Assembly (NCBI RefSeq): GCF_012978815.1
Contig: NZ_LIWR01000003.1
Location: forward strand, 1-64,000
From: Campylobacter sp. RM16189
GTDB taxonomy: Bacteria; Campylobacterota; Campylobacteria; Campylobacterales; Campylobacteraceae
Length of the DNA stretch: 64,000 nt
Direction of reading: 5' to 3'
In this document: piece by piece, positions 34,418-52,780 of the stretch
Numbering within the stretch: the stretch's first letter is position 1
Layout: every line of letters starts with the position of its first letter
The notes under the pieces: model-generated
Told to the model about the DNA's origin: nothing
The model's input: only the letters and a program-made list of their open reading frames with translations
Database searches by the model: none
Translations under genes and position numbers: made by a program

Positions 34418-35029
34418 GTGAAAATTCTATTATACACTTCAAGCAATACGCTTGCTAACGAGCTGAAGAGTAAATTAAAAGAGCATGAAATTTCTCTTAT
34501 TTCATCAAATTCTAGAATTTTAGAAAAGATAATAGAGGGCGAATTTGACCTCGTATTGTTTGATGCATATAGCAATTCCAAAGAGACAATTCACGATATC
34601 TTAGCCATTAATCCAGATACAAAGATATTGGTTTTATCTCGTGATCCAAATTTTACCGAAGGCAGGGGGTATCTTGTTCTTGGCGTAAAAGGCTATGCCA
34701 ACGCCCATATGCAAGAAGTGCACATTAATGATGCTATAAACAGCATAGTAGATGGAAATATTTGGCTATATCCTGAATTTATTCAAAGCATGATAGTTGT
34801 AATGACCAAAGAGAGCCCTGCTGTAAAAAGTACCGATGTGCTTGAAAAACTAACCGTAAAAGAGAGAGACATAGCAAATTTTATATATAATGGTCTTACT
34901 AACCAAGAGATAGCTGATGTTTCAAATATTACCCTAAGAACTGTGAAGGCTCATATCTCCTCAATTTTTGAAAAGACAGGCGTAAAAGATAGAGTAAATT
35001 TAGTGCTTTTAATGAGAAGTAACCAATAA
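34418..35029 (+). CDS. LuxR-type regulator with an atypical receiver domain
   Basis: A 203-residue NarL/FixJ-type protein. The N-terminal part is receiver-like, with Asp49 in VLFDAYSN at the phosphoacceptor place. The acidic pair normally found after the first strand is replaced by TSSN, and the late lysine lies in VKGYANAH. Phosphorylation may therefore be weak or absent. The C-terminal LuxR helix-turn-helix (about 140-200) is normal: LTVKERDIANFI, TNQEIADVSNITLRTVKAHI. It starts with GTG preceded by AAAGAG. As the last gene of the Lap-type operon it could control the adhesin or the operon itself. Confidence 0.82.
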   Translation: MKILLYTSSNTLANELKSKLKEHEISLISSNSRILEKIIEGEFDLVLFDAYSNSKETIHDILAINPDTKILVLSRDPNFTEGRGYLVLGVKGYANAHMQEVHINDAINSIVDGNIWLYPEFIQSMIVVMTKESPAVKSTDVLEKLTVKERDIANFIYNGLTNQEIADVSNITLRTVKAHISSIFEKTGVKDRVNLVLLMRSNQ

Positions 35030-35062
35030 TTTAAATTTAAGGTCTGTATTTTTATAAAAACC

Positions 35063-35091
35063 TTGACTTTAAAAAAAAATTGAGCTATAAT
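35063..35091 (+). promoter_or_regulatory. Consensus sigma-70 promoter for the tRNA cluster
   Basis: TTGACT (35063-35068) and TATAAT (35086-35091) are spaced by 17 bases, 20 bases ahead of the first tRNA gene. Such a complete -35/-10 pair is unusual for Campylobacter and fits strong stable-RNA expression. Confidence 0.75.
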
Positions 35092-35111
35092 TCAGGCTTC
35101 ACAAATCAGAT

Positions 35112-35187
35112 GCTGGTGTAGCTCAGTTGGTAGAGCAACTGCCTTGTAAGCAGTAGGTCGGCGGTTCAAATCCGTTCACCAGCTCCA
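35112..35187 (+). tRNA. tRNA-Thr (anticodon TGT)
   Basis: A 76-base cloverleaf with a seven-pair acceptor stem (GCTGGTG/CACCAGC), anticodon loop CTTGTAA with TGT, a TTCAAAT loop and encoded CCA. Confidence 0.95.
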
Positions 35188-35243
35188 TTTTTGTAACAGT
35201 GTTTGACCAGAAATACCAAGTGCATTTATTAATGTTAAAATAG

Positions 35244-35328
<85 letters not shown>

Positions 35329-35336
35329 TGCTACGT

Positions 35337-35413
35337 GCGGGAGTAGCTCAGTTGGCTAGAGCATCAGCCTTCCAAGCTGAGGGTCGCGGGTTCGAGTCCC
35401 GTTTCCCGCTCCA
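35337..35413 (+). tRNA. tRNA-Gly (anticodon TCC)
   Basis: A 77-base cloverleaf starting nine bases after tRNA-Tyr, with acceptor stem GCGGGAG/TTCCCGC (one G-U pair), anticodon TCC, TTCGAGT loop and encoded CCA. Confidence 0.95.
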
Positions 35414-35547
35414 TGAGAATTTGGAACTAAACTGGGAGCTGTAAATATTTTTATACATTAATATTACAGACTACAAGTTTATTTTCATATAGTTGTTTAT
35501 AATTGTTTTAGGTTTTAATTTTTATCTAGTGCCAAGCGTTTTGTAAC

Positions 35548-35622
<75 letters not shown>

Positions 35623-35712
35623 CGAGTTTTTAATACTAAAGATAATAAAAAGCACCAAAACAATTATAAATTTTTTAGTTTTAAAGTCATAAATATCACT
35701 ACGGAGGAAGAG

Positions 35713-36912
35713 ATGGCAAAAGAGAAATTTTCACGTAACAAGCCACACGTAAATATAGGTACTATTGGTCACGTTGACCATGGTAAAACAACTTTGACAG
35801 CTGCGATTTCTGCTGTTCTTTCAAGAAAAGGTCTTGCTGAGCTTAAAGATTATGATAATATCGATAATGCTCCAGAAGAGAAAGAGCGCGGTATTACTAT
35901 TGCAACTTCACACATTGAGTATGAGACAGAAAATCGCCACTATGCTCACGTAGACTGCCCAGGCCACGCCGACTATGTTAAAAACATGATTACAGGTGCT
36001 GCACAAATGGACGGTGCGATTCTAGTTGTTTCTGCGGCGGACGGCCCAATGCCACAAACAAGAGAGCACATTCTTCTATCGCGCCAAGTTGGTGTTCCAT
36101 ATATTGTTGTTTTCATGAACAAAGCTGATATGGTTGATGACGCTGAGCTTCTTGAGCTAGTTGAAATGGAAATCAGAGAGCTTTTAAACGAATATAACTT
36201 CCCTGGTGATGACACTCCTATTATAGCCGGTTCTGCTCTTCAGGCTCTTAACGAGGCTAAAGCAGGCACAGAGGGTGAGTGGTCAGCAAAAGTTATGGAG
36301 CTTATGGCTGCAGTTGATAGCTATATCCCAACTCCAACTCGTGCAACAGATAAAGACTTCTTAATGCCAATCGAGGACGTGTTCTCAATTTCTGGTCGTG
36401 GAACAGTTGTTACAGGTAGAATTGAAAAAGGTCTTGTAAAAGTTGGTGACACAATCGAGATTGTTGGTATCAGAGATACTCAAACAACAACGGTTACCGG
36501 TGTTGAGATGTTTAGAAAAGAGATGGATCAAGGTGAAGCTGGAGACAACGTTGGTGTCCTTCTAAGAGGTACTAAAAAAGAAGACGTTGAGCGTGGTATG
36601 GTTCTATGCAAGCCAAAATCAATCACTCCACATACAAAATTTGAGGGTGAAGTTTATATCCTTACAAAAGAGGAAGGTGGTCGCCATACTCCATTCTTTA
36701 ATAACTATAGACCACAATTTTATGTAAGAACAACTGACGTTACAGGCTCTATAGCTCTTCCTGAAGGAACAGAGATGGTTATGCCTGGTGACAACCTAAA
36801 AATTACAGTTGAGCTTATAGCACCTGTTGCTCTTGAAGAGGGAACACGTTTTGCGATCCGTGAGGGTGGTAGAACAGTTGGCTCTGGTGTTGTTTCTAAA
36901 ATATTAGCATAA
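35713..36912 (+). CDS. tuf: Elongation factor Tu
   Basis: The GTPase that carries aminoacyl-tRNA to the ribosome, 399 residues. G motifs are intact: GHVDHGKT near residue 19, the RGITIA switch [13 protein letters not shown] switch II, and NKAD. Domains II and III complete it. GGAGGAAGAG provides a strong ribosome binding site. Codon choice differs slightly from neighbours in favouring highly used codons, as expected for an abundant protein. It is followed by a hairpin with a T tract and then rpmG, as in other Campylobacter. Confidence 0.97.
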   Translation: MAKEKFSRNKPHVNIGTIGHVDHGKTTLTAAISAVLSRKGLAELKDYDNIDNAPEEKERGITIATSHIEYETENRHYAHVDCPGHADYVKNMITGAAQMDGAILVVSAADGPMPQTREHILLSRQVGVPYIVVFMNKADMVDDAELLELVEMEIRELLNEYNFPGDDTPIIAGSALQALNEAKAGTEGEWSAKVMELMAAVDSYIPTPTRATDKDFLMPIEDVFSISGRGTVVTGRIEKGLVKVGDTIEIVGIRDTQTTTVTGVEMFRKEMDQGEAGDNVGVLLRGTKKEDVERGMVLCKPKSITPHTKFEGEVYILTKEEGGRHTPFFNNYRPQFYVRTTDVTGSIALPEGTEMVMPGDNLKITVELIAPVALEEGTRFAIREGGRTVGSGVVSKILA

Positions 36913-36931
36913 TTTAATATTTTTTATTTTT

Positions 36932-36957
36932 AGCGGAGATTTTCATCTCCGCTTTTT
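36932..36957 (+). terminator. Intrinsic terminator after tuf
   Basis: A perfect nine-base stem (AGCGGAGAT/ATCTCCGCT) with a four-base loop is followed directly by a T tract. It lies 13 bases before rpmG, so some readthrough or a further promoter is needed for the next genes. Confidence 0.85.
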
Positions 36958-36969
36958 AGAAGGAAATTT

Positions 36970-37143
36970 ATGGCAAAAAATAATAGTAGAGTAAAAGTAG
37001 GTCTTAAATGTTCTGAGTCTGGTGATATAAATTACACTACGACAAAAAATAGCAAGACAACTACTGAAAAGCTAGAGATTAAAAAATATTGTCCAAGATT
37101 AAAAAAACATACAGTTCATAAAGAAGTAAAGTTAAAGAGCTAA
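36970..37143 (+). CDS. rpmG: Ribosomal protein L33 with a reduced zinc ribbon
   Basis: A 57-residue bacterial L33 of the large ribosomal subunit, recognised by VKVGLKC near the start and [14 protein letters not shown] near the end. An AAGGA site precedes the ATG. Zinc-binding L33 has two CxxC pairs. Here the first pair reads CSES and the second keeps only one cysteine (YCPR), so zinc binding is probably lost. It lies between the tuf terminator and tRNA-Trp in the usual Campylobacter order. Confidence 0.93.
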   Translation: MAKNNSRVKVGLKCSESGDINYTTTKNSKTTTEKLEIKKYCPRLKKHTVHKEVKLKS

Positions 37144-37161
37144 ATAAAAGGCTAACGCATT

Positions 37162-37237
37162 AGGGCAATAGCTCCAACGGTAGAGCGCTGGATTCCAAAT
37201 CCAATGGTTGGGGGTTCGAATCCCTCTTGCCCTGCCA
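37162..37237 (+). tRNA. tRNA-Trp (anticodon CCA)
   Basis: A 76-base cloverleaf with acceptor stem AGGGCAA/TTGCCCT, anticodon CCA in the ATTCCAAAT context, TTCGAAT loop and encoded CCA. It lies within the rpmG-secE transcription unit, 18 bases after rpmG and 13 before secE. Confidence 0.95.
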
Positions 37238-37250
37238 TCAAAGGTTGAAA

Positions 37251-37430
37251 ATGGAAAAACTAATAAACTATTTTAAGCTCTCTCGAGCAGAGATAATGAA
37301 GGTTATTTATCCTACGAAAGAGCAAGTTAGAAATGCATTTATAACAGTTTTTGCTGTTGTGGCTGTTATTTCACTTTTTCTAGCAATTGTTGATGTAGTA
37401 ATGTCTTACTCTCTTTCAAAGTTAATTTAA
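37251..37430 (+). CDS. secE: Preprotein translocase subunit SecE
   Basis: The small essential subunit of the SecYEG channel, 59 residues with a single membrane segment (about 33-55). It has the family pattern of an amphipathic helix (YFKLSRAEIMKVIYPTKEQV) before the membrane helix. The frame continues upstream into the tRNA-Trp gene, so the ATG at 37251 is used. It sits before nusG as in most bacteria. Confidence 0.93.
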   Translation: MEKLINYFKLSRAEIMKVIYPTKEQVRNAFITVFAVVAVISLFLAIVDVVMSYSLSKLI

Positions 37431-37445
37431 ATTAAGGTATAAGCA

Positions 37446-37976
37446 ATGGCACATAAATGGTATGCGATTCAAACTTATGCCGGCAGTGAGATGAGCGTTA
37501 AGAGAGCTATTGAAAATTTAGTCAAAGATCACAACATTGAAGAACAATTAAAAGAGGTTGTTGTCCCGACTGAAGACGTTATAGAGATTAAAAACGGCAA
37601 GAAAAAAATAAACGAGAGAAGTCTTTATCCTGGATATGCTTTTGCACATCTTGATCTAGATACCGCTCTTTGGCACAAGATCCAGTCTTTACCAAAAGTT
37701 GGAAGATTTATAGGTGAGTCTAAAAAGCCTACACCATTAAGCGATAAAGATATAAATTTGATTTTGGAAAAAGTCCAAAAGCGTGGAGCGCCTAAACCTA
37801 AAATTTCATTTGAAAATGGTGAAAGCGTTCGAATTACAGATGGACCTTTTGCAAATTTTACCGGTATAGTAGAAGAATACGATATGATACATGGAAAATT
37901 AAGGTTAAATGTTTCTATTTTTGGCAGAAGCACACCGGTTGAAATTTTATATTCACAAGTTGAGAAGATAGTATAA
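37446..37976 (+). CDS. nusG: Transcription termination/antitermination factor NusG
   Basis: A 176-residue NusG with an N-terminal NGN domain ([12 protein letters not shown], then [12 protein letters not shown]) and a C-terminal KOW domain ([20 protein letters not shown]). It binds RNA polymerase and couples transcription to Rho or the ribosome. It lies between secE and rplK with short gaps, in the canonical order. Confidence 0.96.
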   Translation: MAHKWYAIQTYAGSEMSVKRAIENLVKDHNIEEQLKEVVVPTEDVIEIKNGKKKINERSLYPGYAFAHLDLDTALWHKIQSLPKVGRFIGESKKPTPLSDKDINLILEKVQKRGAPKPKISFENGESVRITDGPFANFTGIVEEYDMIHGKLRLNVSIFGRSTPVEILYSQVEKIV

Positions 37977-37986
37977 GGAGAGGTTT

Positions 37987-38412
37987 ATGGCTAAAAAAGT
38001 TATAGGCGAAATTAAATTACAAATTGCAGCAGCTAAAGCAAACCCAAGCCCACCGGTTGGTCCTGCTCTTGGTCAGCAAGGTGTAAACATTATGGAATTT
38101 TGTAAAGCATTTAACGAAAGAACTAAGGATATGGCAGGTTATAATATCCCTGTTGTTATCACTGTTTATGCTGACAGAAGTTTTACATTTATTACAAAAC
38201 AACCACCTGCAACAGATTTGATCAAAAAAGCAGCTGGAATATCAAAAGGTGCGGACAATCCGCTAAAGAATAAAGTAGGAAAGCTTACTAAAGCTCAAGT
38301 ACTTGAAATCGTTGAGAGAAAAATCGTCGATTTAAATACAAACGACAAAGAGCAAGCCGCTAAAATAATAGCAGGTTCAGCTCGCTCTATGGGAATTGAA
38401 GTAATCGACTAA
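37987..38412 (+). CDS. rplK: Ribosomal protein L11
   Basis: A 141-residue protein of the GTPase-associated centre. It has the proline-rich N-terminus ([20 protein letters not shown]) and the RNA-binding C-terminal domain. GGAGAGG precedes the ATG. It is the first ribosomal gene of the rplKAJL-rpoBC block and probably forms a unit with rplA. Confidence 0.97.
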   Translation: MAKKVIGEIKLQIAAAKANPSPPVGPALGQQGVNIMEFCKAFNERTKDMAGYNIPVVITVYADRSFTFITKQPPATDLIKKAAGISKGADNPLKNKVGKLTKAQVLEIVERKIVDLNTNDKEQAAKIIAGSARSMGIEVID

Positions 38413-38473
38413 TCCTTAAACCGCCGAGGATTTAAAATTTATGGCGGAAGCACTTTTAAATGCGGAGAAATTA

Positions 38474-39178
38474 ATGTCAAAAAAAACTACAAAAAGATTT
38501 AGCGAACTACTTAAAAAAGTTGAAGTAAACAAAATTTATGCGCTAGATGAAGCAATAGATACCGTTAAAACTCTTGCTTCTGCAAAATTCGATGAAACAG
38601 TTGAAATAGCACTTAAGCTTAATGTTGATCCAAGACACGCTGATCAGATGGTAAGAGGATCGGTTGTTCTTCCTGCTGGAACAGGTAAGACTGTTCGCGT
38701 AGCTGTTATCGCAAAAGACGCTAAAGCCGATGAAGCTAAAGCAGCCGGTGCAGATATCGTTGGAAGCGACGATCTTATCGAAGATATCCAAAAAGGCGTT
38801 ATGAATTTTGATGTTTTAATAGCTACACCAAATTTAATGGGTCTAGTTGGTAAAGTTGGTAGAATTTTAGGACCAAAAGGTCTTATGCCAAACCCAAAAA
38901 CAGGCACAGTTACAATGGATGTTGCACAAGCTGTTAATAACGCAAAGAGCGGTCAAGTAAATTTCCGTGTAGATAAACAAGGAAATATCCATGCCGGTCT
39001 TGGTAAAGTAAGTTTTTCAAAAGAGCAGCTAAATGATAACATCTCAACTTTCATTAAAGCTATAAACAAACATAAACCGGCAGCTGCAAAAGGAAGATAT
39101 ATCAAAAATGCAGCGCTATCACTAACTATGAGTCCGTCTATATCGCTTGAGACTCAAGAGTTGATAGATTTACGTTAA
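38474..39178 (+). CDS. rplA: Ribosomal protein L1
   Basis: A 234-residue L1 protein of the ribosomal stalk that in many bacteria represses its own operon. It has the [14 protein letters not shown] and [20 protein letters not shown] signatures. The frame begins 11 codons earlier, but GGAG lies before the ATG at 38474 and the family sequence starts with MSKKTTKRF. Gap to rplK is 61 bases. The region after it is the leader of rplJ. Confidence 0.96.
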   Translation: MSKKTTKRFSELLKKVEVNKIYALDEAIDTVKTLASAKFDETVEIALKLNVDPRHADQMVRGSVVLPAGTGKTVRVAVIAKDAKADEAKAAGADIVGSDDLIEDIQKGVMNFDVLIATPNLMGLVGKVGRILGPKGLMPNPKTGTVTMDVAQAVNNAKSGQVNFRVDKQGNIHAGLGKVSFSKEQLNDNISTFIKAINKHKPAAAKGRYIKNAALSLTMSPSISLETQELIDLR

Positions 39179-39184
39179 TTAAAT

Positions 39185-39282
39185 TTTAATAAATTTATAT
39201 CTTAGATTGGAGATAGCCGAGGTCAGTAGACTTAATTGGACGACCCGCTCTGCTTGAAATCACCGGTCGGAAAGGAGAATGA
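39185..39282 (+). promoter_or_regulatory. Probable L10-binding leader before rplJ
   Basis: The gap between rplA and rplJ holds a structured GC-richer stretch (about 39209-39275) with AGGTCAGTAGAC and CACCGGTCGG elements before a strong AAGGAG site. By position it should be the L10(L12)4-binding autoregulatory leader. I judged this from layout and composition, not by a structural search. Confidence 0.5.
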
Positions 39283-39765
39283 ATGACAAGAAGCGAAAAA
39301 TCTGAAATAATAGCAAAACTTGAAGCTGAATTTAAAGATAATGAAGCGATTATAGTATGTGATTACCGCGGACTTAGCGTTAAGAAACTTGAAGTATTAA
39401 GAAATGCCGCAAGAGAGCAAAACGTAAAAGTTCAAGTTGTAAAAAATACTCTTGCAAATATTGCACTTAAGAATGCAGATAAAGACGGCATGACTCTTAA
39501 AGATACAAATATATTCATTTGGGGTGACCAACTTTTGGCTACTAAAGTTGCAGCTAAATTTGAAGAGACTAACAGTGAGTTGTTTAAGATCAAAACAGCG
39601 CACATTGATGGCGAAGTTGCTAGTGTTGAGAAAGTTAAAGCACTATCTAAAATGCCAAGTCGTGATGAGCTTATTGCAATGTTATTGCAAGTTTGGAATG
39701 CGCCTATCCAAAATTTCACAATTGGATTAAATGCGCTTAAAGAGAAAAAAGAACAATCAGCATAA
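39283..39765 (+). CDS. rplJ: Ribosomal protein L10
   Basis: A 160-residue protein at the base of the L7/L12 stalk. It has the [20 protein letters not shown] segment and [11 protein letters not shown], both typical. The C-terminal helix that binds L7/L12 dimers is present. It is usually autoregulated with L7/L12 through the leader just upstream. rplL follows after 19 bases. Confidence 0.96.
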   Translation: MTRSEKSEIIAKLEAEFKDNEAIIVCDYRGLSVKKLEVLRNAAREQNVKVQVVKNTLANIALKNADKDGMTLKDTNIFIWGDQLLATKVAAKFEETNSELFKIKTAHIDGEVASVEKVKALSKMPSRDELIAMLLQVWNAPIQNFTIGLNALKEKKEQSA

Positions 39766-39784
39766 AAATTAGGAGAATTTAAAA

Positions 39785-40159
39785 ATGGCAATTACTAAAG
39801 AAGATGTACTAGAATTTATCTCTAATCTTTCAGTATTAGAGCTAAGCGAATTAGTAAAAGAATTTGAAGAGAAATTTGGCGTAAGCGCAGCTCCGGTAAT
39901 GGTAGCAGGCGCAGCAGGTGGCGCAGCAGCGGCAGAAGTTGAAGAGAAAACTGAATTCAACGTTGTATTGCTTGACGGCGGTGAGAAAAAGATCAACGTT
40001 ATTAAAGTTGTTCGCGCTCTTACAGGTCTTGGTCTTAAAGAGGCTAAAGATGCAGTTGAGCAAACACCTTCGGTTCTTAAAGAGGGAATCGGTAAGGCTG
40101 AAGCTGAAGCAGCTAAAAAAGAACTTGAAGAGGCTGGCGCTAAAGTCGAGCTTAAATAA
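39785..40159 (+). CDS. rplL: Ribosomal protein L7/L12
   Basis: A 124-residue acidic stalk protein. It has an N-terminal dimerisation helix pair, an alanine/glycine-rich hinge (about 38-52), and a C-terminal factor-binding domain ([20 protein letters not shown]). AGGAG precedes the ATG. The gap before rpoB contains a hairpin that probably reduces readthrough into the polymerase genes. Confidence 0.97.
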   Translation: MAITKEDVLEFISNLSVLELSELVKEFEEKFGVSAAPVMVAGAAGGAAAAEVEEKTEFNVVLLDGGEKKINVIKVVRALTGLGLKEAKDAVEQTPSVLKEGIGKAEAEAAKKELEEAGAKVELK

Positions 40160-40183
40160 TATTTATTATTTTGTTATTTTTGG

Positions 40184-40205
40184 AAGGAAGCTCTCGGGCT
40201 TCCTT
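40184..40205 (+). terminator. Partial terminator or attenuator between rplL and rpoB
   Basis: An eight-base stem (AAGGAAGC/GCTTCCTT) with a six-base loop, followed by an A/T-rich stretch, lies 24 bases after rplL. An attenuator in this place is common between stalk and polymerase genes. Confidence 0.6.
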
Positions 40206-40207
40206 AA

Positions 40208-48917
<8,710 letters not shown>

Positions 48918-48925
48918 ATAATTTT

Positions 48926-48955
48926 TTGCCCTGCCAAAATTTAGCAGGGCAATTT
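48926..48955 (+). terminator. Intrinsic terminator after rpoC
   Basis: A perfect nine-base stem (TTGCCCTGC/GCAGGGCAA) with a nine-base loop and T-rich trailing bases lies nine bases past the rpoC stop. It separates the polymerase genes from rpsL. Confidence 0.8.
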
Positions 48956-49115
48956 ATAAAATTTGAGCTTAGATTTAAAATTTATCTTGCTCAAACTACG
49001 AATTCAAGAGTTTTAAAACCAACCTATAAGCTAAGAATTTAGAAATTTACCTTAAATTAAGCCATTTTTAAATAAAATTAAGTCTTTTTAATAAATTTAG
49101 TCGAAAGGAATTACT

Positions 49116-49523
49116 GTGCCAACCATAAATCAATTGGTCAGAAAAGAGCGCAAGAAAGTGATTGTAAAATCAAAATCTCCGGCGCTAAAAGAGTGTCCTC
49201 AAAGAAGAGGCGTTTGTACGAGAGTTTACACAACAACTCCGAAAAAACCAAACTCCGCTTTGAGGAAAGTTGCCAAGGTTAGATTAACCAGTGGCTTTGA
49301 AGTTATTAGCTATATCGGTGGTGAGGGTCACAACCTGCAAGAACACAGCATAGTGCTAGTTCGCGGCGGTAGGGTTAAAGACTTACCTGGTGTTAAATAT
49401 CACATAGTTCGCGGTGCGCTTGATACTGCGGGTGTTGCAAAAAGAACAGTTTCACGTTCTAAATACGGTGCTAAACGCCCTAAACCTGGCCAAGCAGCAG
49501 CTGCGGCGGGAAAAAAGAAATAA
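49116..49523 (+). CDS. rpsL: Ribosomal protein S12
   Basis: A 135-residue decoding-centre protein starting with GTG behind AAAGGA. The streptomycin-related residues are wild type: the lysine in [10 protein letters not shown] and the lysine in [10 protein letters not shown]. The C-terminal tail is extended by an Ala/Lys-rich end ([11 protein letters not shown]). It starts the rpsL-rpsG-fusA unit, and its 198-base upstream gap after rpoC probably contains its own promoter. Confidence 0.97.
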   Translation: MPTINQLVRKERKKVIVKSKSPALKECPQRRGVCTRVYTTTPKKPNSALRKVAKVRLTSGFEVISYIGGEGHNLQEHSIVLVRGGRVKDLPGVKYHIVRGALDTAGVAKRTVSRSKYGAKRPKPGQAAAAAGKKK

Positions 49524-49587
49524 GAAATTAGGTTCGCAGACGCGCTTTTAATTTAGTTGCGTTTGAGTAAAATTTATAAAAATTTGA

Positions 49588-50070
<483 letters not shown>

Positions 50071-50082
50071 TAAGGAAAATTT

Positions 50083-52161
50083 ATGTCAAACAGAAAAACC
50101 CCATTACATATGGTTAGAAACATCGGTATCGCAGCTCATATTGACGCTGGAAAGACTACTACGAGTGAGAGAATTCTATTCTTTACCGGTATGAGTCATA
50201 AACTAGGCGAGGTTCACGATGGTGCTGCTACGATGGACTGGATGGAACAAGAGAAGGAGCGTGGTATTACTATTACCTCTGCTGCTACAACTTGCTTCTG
50301 GAAAGATCATCAAATTAACCTTATTGATACTCCGGGCCACGTTGACTTTACTATTGAAGTTGAGCGTTCTATGCGTGTTCTTGACGGCGCTGTTGCTGTA
50401 TTTTGTTCGGTTGGTGGTGTTCAGCCTCAGTCTGAAACAGTTTGGAGACAGGCCAACAAATACCGCGTTCCAAGAATGGTTTATGTAAATAAAATGGACA
50501 GGATTGGCGCAAATTTCTACAACGTAGAGAGCCAAATTAAAAACCGCCTAAAAGCAAATCCAGTGCCTATTCAAATTCCAATCGGTGCTGAAGACACATT
50601 TAAAGGTGTAGTTGATCTAGTAACTATGAAAGCTTTGGTTTGGGAAGATGACAGCAAACCGACTACATTCGTAGAGAAAGAAATTCCAGCCGATTTACTA
50701 GAAAAAGCGGAAGAGTACCGCGCGAAAATGGTTGAGGCTGCGGCTGAAACCGATGATGCGCTTATGGAGAAATACCTTAGTGGCGAGGAGCTTAGCGTTG
50801 AGGAGATTAAACAAGGTATAAAAGCCGGTTGTCTTTCAATGTCAATTATCCCTATGGTTTGCGGAACATCATTTAAAAATAAAGGTGTTCAACCACTTCT
50901 TGATGCTGTCGTTGATTATCTTCCGGCTCCAGATGAGGTTGAGGCGATCAGAGGCGAGTATGAAGACGGCACAGAGGTAAAAGTTGAGTCAGCCGATGAT
51001 GGCGAATTTGCCGGTCTTGCATTTAAGATCATGACAGACCCGTTTGTCGGTCAGCTAACTTTCGTTCGTGTTTATCGTGGTAGTCTAGAGAGCGGTAGCT
51101 ATGCTTACAACTCAGCTAAAGGCAAAAAGGAAAGAATCGGTCGTCTTTTAAAGATGCATTCAAATAAAAGAGAAGAGATCACAGTTCTTCACGCCGGCGA
51201 AATCGGCGCTGTTGTTGGCTTGAAAGAGACTCTAACAGGTGATACATTATCAAGCGAAAAAGACAAGGTGATCCTTGAGAGAATGGACTTCCCTGAGCCT
51301 GTTATCTCTGTTGCGGTTGAGCCAAAAACAAAAGCCGACCAAGAGAAAATGGCACTTGCGCTTCAAAAGCTTGCACAAGAAGATCCGAGCTTTAGAGTTA
51401 GCACAGATGAAGAGAGTGGTCAAACTATTATCTCTGGTATGGGTGAGCTTCACCTTGAGATTATCGTTGATCGTATGCTTCGCGAATTTAAAGTTGATGC
51501 AGAGGTTGGACAACCTCAAGTTGCATACCGCGAAACTATCCGCAAAACAGTTGAGCAAGAGTACAAATATGCTAAGCAATCAGGTGGACGCGGTCAATAT
51601 GGACACGTATTCCTACGCCTTGAGCCACTTGAGCCAGGCACCGGATTTGAGTTCGTTAATGACATCAAAGGCGGTGTTGTACCTAAAGAGTATATCCCGG
51701 CTGTTGAAAAAGGTTGTAAAGAGGCGCTTCAAAACGGTGTTCTTGCAGGATATCCTGTAGAAGACGTTAAAGTTACGCTATTTGACGGTAGTTACCATGA
51801 AGTGGATAGCTCTGAAATGGCGTTTAAACTTGCTGCTTCAATGGGCTTTAAAGAGGGTGCTAGAAAAGCAGGTGCGGTTATACTTGAGCCTATGATGAAG
51901 GTTGAGGTTGAAACTCCTGAAGAGTATATGGGTGATGTTATCGGCGATCTTAACAAGCGCCGCGGACAAGTTAGCTCAATGGATGAAAGAAGTGGCAACA
52001 AGATCGTTACAGCATTCTGCCCACTTGCTATGATGTTTGGTTACTCAACAGACCTAAGAAGCCAGACTCAAGGTCGTGCGACATATTCTATGGAATTCGA
52101 TCACTACGAAGAAGTTCCTAAAAACGTATCTGAAGAGATCATCAAAAAGAGAAATGGCTAA
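50083..52161 (+). CDS. fusA: Elongation factor G
   Basis: The translocation GTPase, 692 residues in five domains. G motifs are [29 protein letters not shown] and NKMDR. Domain IV carries GGRGQYGHV and the tip region near [12 protein letters not shown]. It is the last gene of the rpsL-rpsG-fusA unit and is followed by a strong terminator. Confidence 0.98.
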   Translation: MSNRKTPLHMVRNIGIAAHIDAGKTTTSERILFFTGMSHKLGEVHDGAATMDWMEQEKERGITITSAATTCFWKDHQINLIDTPGHVDFTIEVERSMRVLDGAVAVFCSVGGVQPQSETVWRQANKYRVPRMVYVNKMDRIGANFYNVESQIKNRLKANPVPIQIPIGAEDTFKGVVDLVTMKALVWEDDSKPTTFVEKEIPADLLEKAEEYRAKMVEAAAETDDALMEKYLSGEELSVEEIKQGIKAGCLSMSIIPMVCGTSFKNKGVQPLLDAVVDYLPAPDEVEAIRGEYEDGTEVKVESADDGEFAGLAFKIMTDPFVGQLTFVRVYRGSLESGSYAYNSAKGKKERIGRLLKMHSNKREEITVLHAGEIGAVVGLKETLTGDTLSSEKDKVILERMDFPEPVISVAVEPKTKADQEKMALALQKLAQEDPSFRVSTDEESGQTIISGMGELHLEIIVDRMLREFKVDAEVGQPQVAYRETIRKTVEQEYKYAKQSGGRGQYGHVFLRLEPLEPGTGFEFVNDIKGGVVPKEYIPAVEKGCKEALQNGVLAGYPVEDVKVTLFDGSYHEVDSSEMAFKLAASMGFKEGARKAGAVILEPMMKVEVETPEEYMGDVIGDLNKRRGQVSSMDERSGNKIVTAFCPLAMMFGYSTDLRSQTQGRATYSMEFDHYEEVPKNVSEEIIKKRNG

Positions 52162-52166
52162 AATTT

Positions 52167-52191
52167 AGGGCGAGATTTCCTCGCCCTTTTT
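52167..52191 (+). terminator. Intrinsic terminator after fusA
   Basis: A perfect eight-base GC-rich stem (AGGGCGAG/CTCGCCCT) with a five-base loop followed by a T tract, five bases past the fusA stop. Confidence 0.9.
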
Positions 52192-52288
52192 AAATTTATT
52201 TAAATTAATAAGCTTGCAAACATATTTTATAAAATTTACTTGGTTTATTTGAATATTTATCAAGAATAGTATTTGTTTTTTACCTTTT

Positions 52289-52365
52289 GTCCTCATAGCT
52301 CAGCTGGATAGAGCGCAAAATTCCTAATTTTGAGGCCGTGAGTTCGAATCTCGCTGAGGACACCA
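52289..52365 (+). tRNA. tRNA-Arg (anticodon CCT)
   Basis: A 77-base cloverleaf with acceptor stem GTCCTCA/TGAGGAC, anticodon CCT in the ATTCCTAAT context, TTCGAAT loop and encoded CCA. It decodes AGG. Confidence 0.95.
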
Positions 52366-52371
52366 TCTTGA

Positions 52372-52728
52372 TTATATTTTAAAAATCTCTTCTAATTTTT
52401 GTTTTTCTTTTGTGCTGTTTTCCTCTAGCATGTTATTTAAAATATCTTTAGTGTCTTTTCTTATCTCATCTATAGTGCTCTCTACTTTATCTTTGATCTC
52501 TTCAGCGCTTTTTATAGCCTTATCGGTAACCGTATCTATAATGTCTTGTGTGCTTCCTTTTGTTTCTGAGGTTTTATCAATGACATCTTTTGCAGCGTTA
52601 GAGCCTTTTTCTATGATTTTATTGGCAGCATCTTTCGCGGAATCAACTATCTCTTTAGCTTGCTTGCCGTCAGAGCATCCAGATAAAAGTAGAGTTAAAA
52701 GTATTACGAAGATTGAAATTTTATTCAT
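52372..52728 (-). CDS. Small helical lipoprotein of unknown function
   Basis: A 118-residue protein with a lipoprotein signal peptide and lipobox LLSGC (cysteine near 18), so lipid-anchored in the periplasm. The mature part is one long charged amphipathic stretch with loosely repeated blocks around KDAANKII, KDVIDKTS, DTVTDKAIKSAEEIKDKV and RKDTKDIL. It resembles apolipoprotein-like or late-embryogenesis-like helices. No enzyme motif is present. It ends seven bases from the tRNA-Arg 3' end on the opposite strand and is separate from the iron operon. Confidence 0.75.
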   Translation of the reverse strand: MNKISIFVILLTLLLSGCSDGKQAKEIVDSAKDAANKIIEKGSNAAKDVIDKTSETKGSTQDIIDTVTDKAIKSAEEIKDKVESTIDEIRKDTKDILNNMLEENSTKEKQKLEEIFKI

Positions 52729-52780
52729 AAAATAGCCTTTTGTTTTATTCTGTATATTTTATGAGAATTTAGTTAATATT

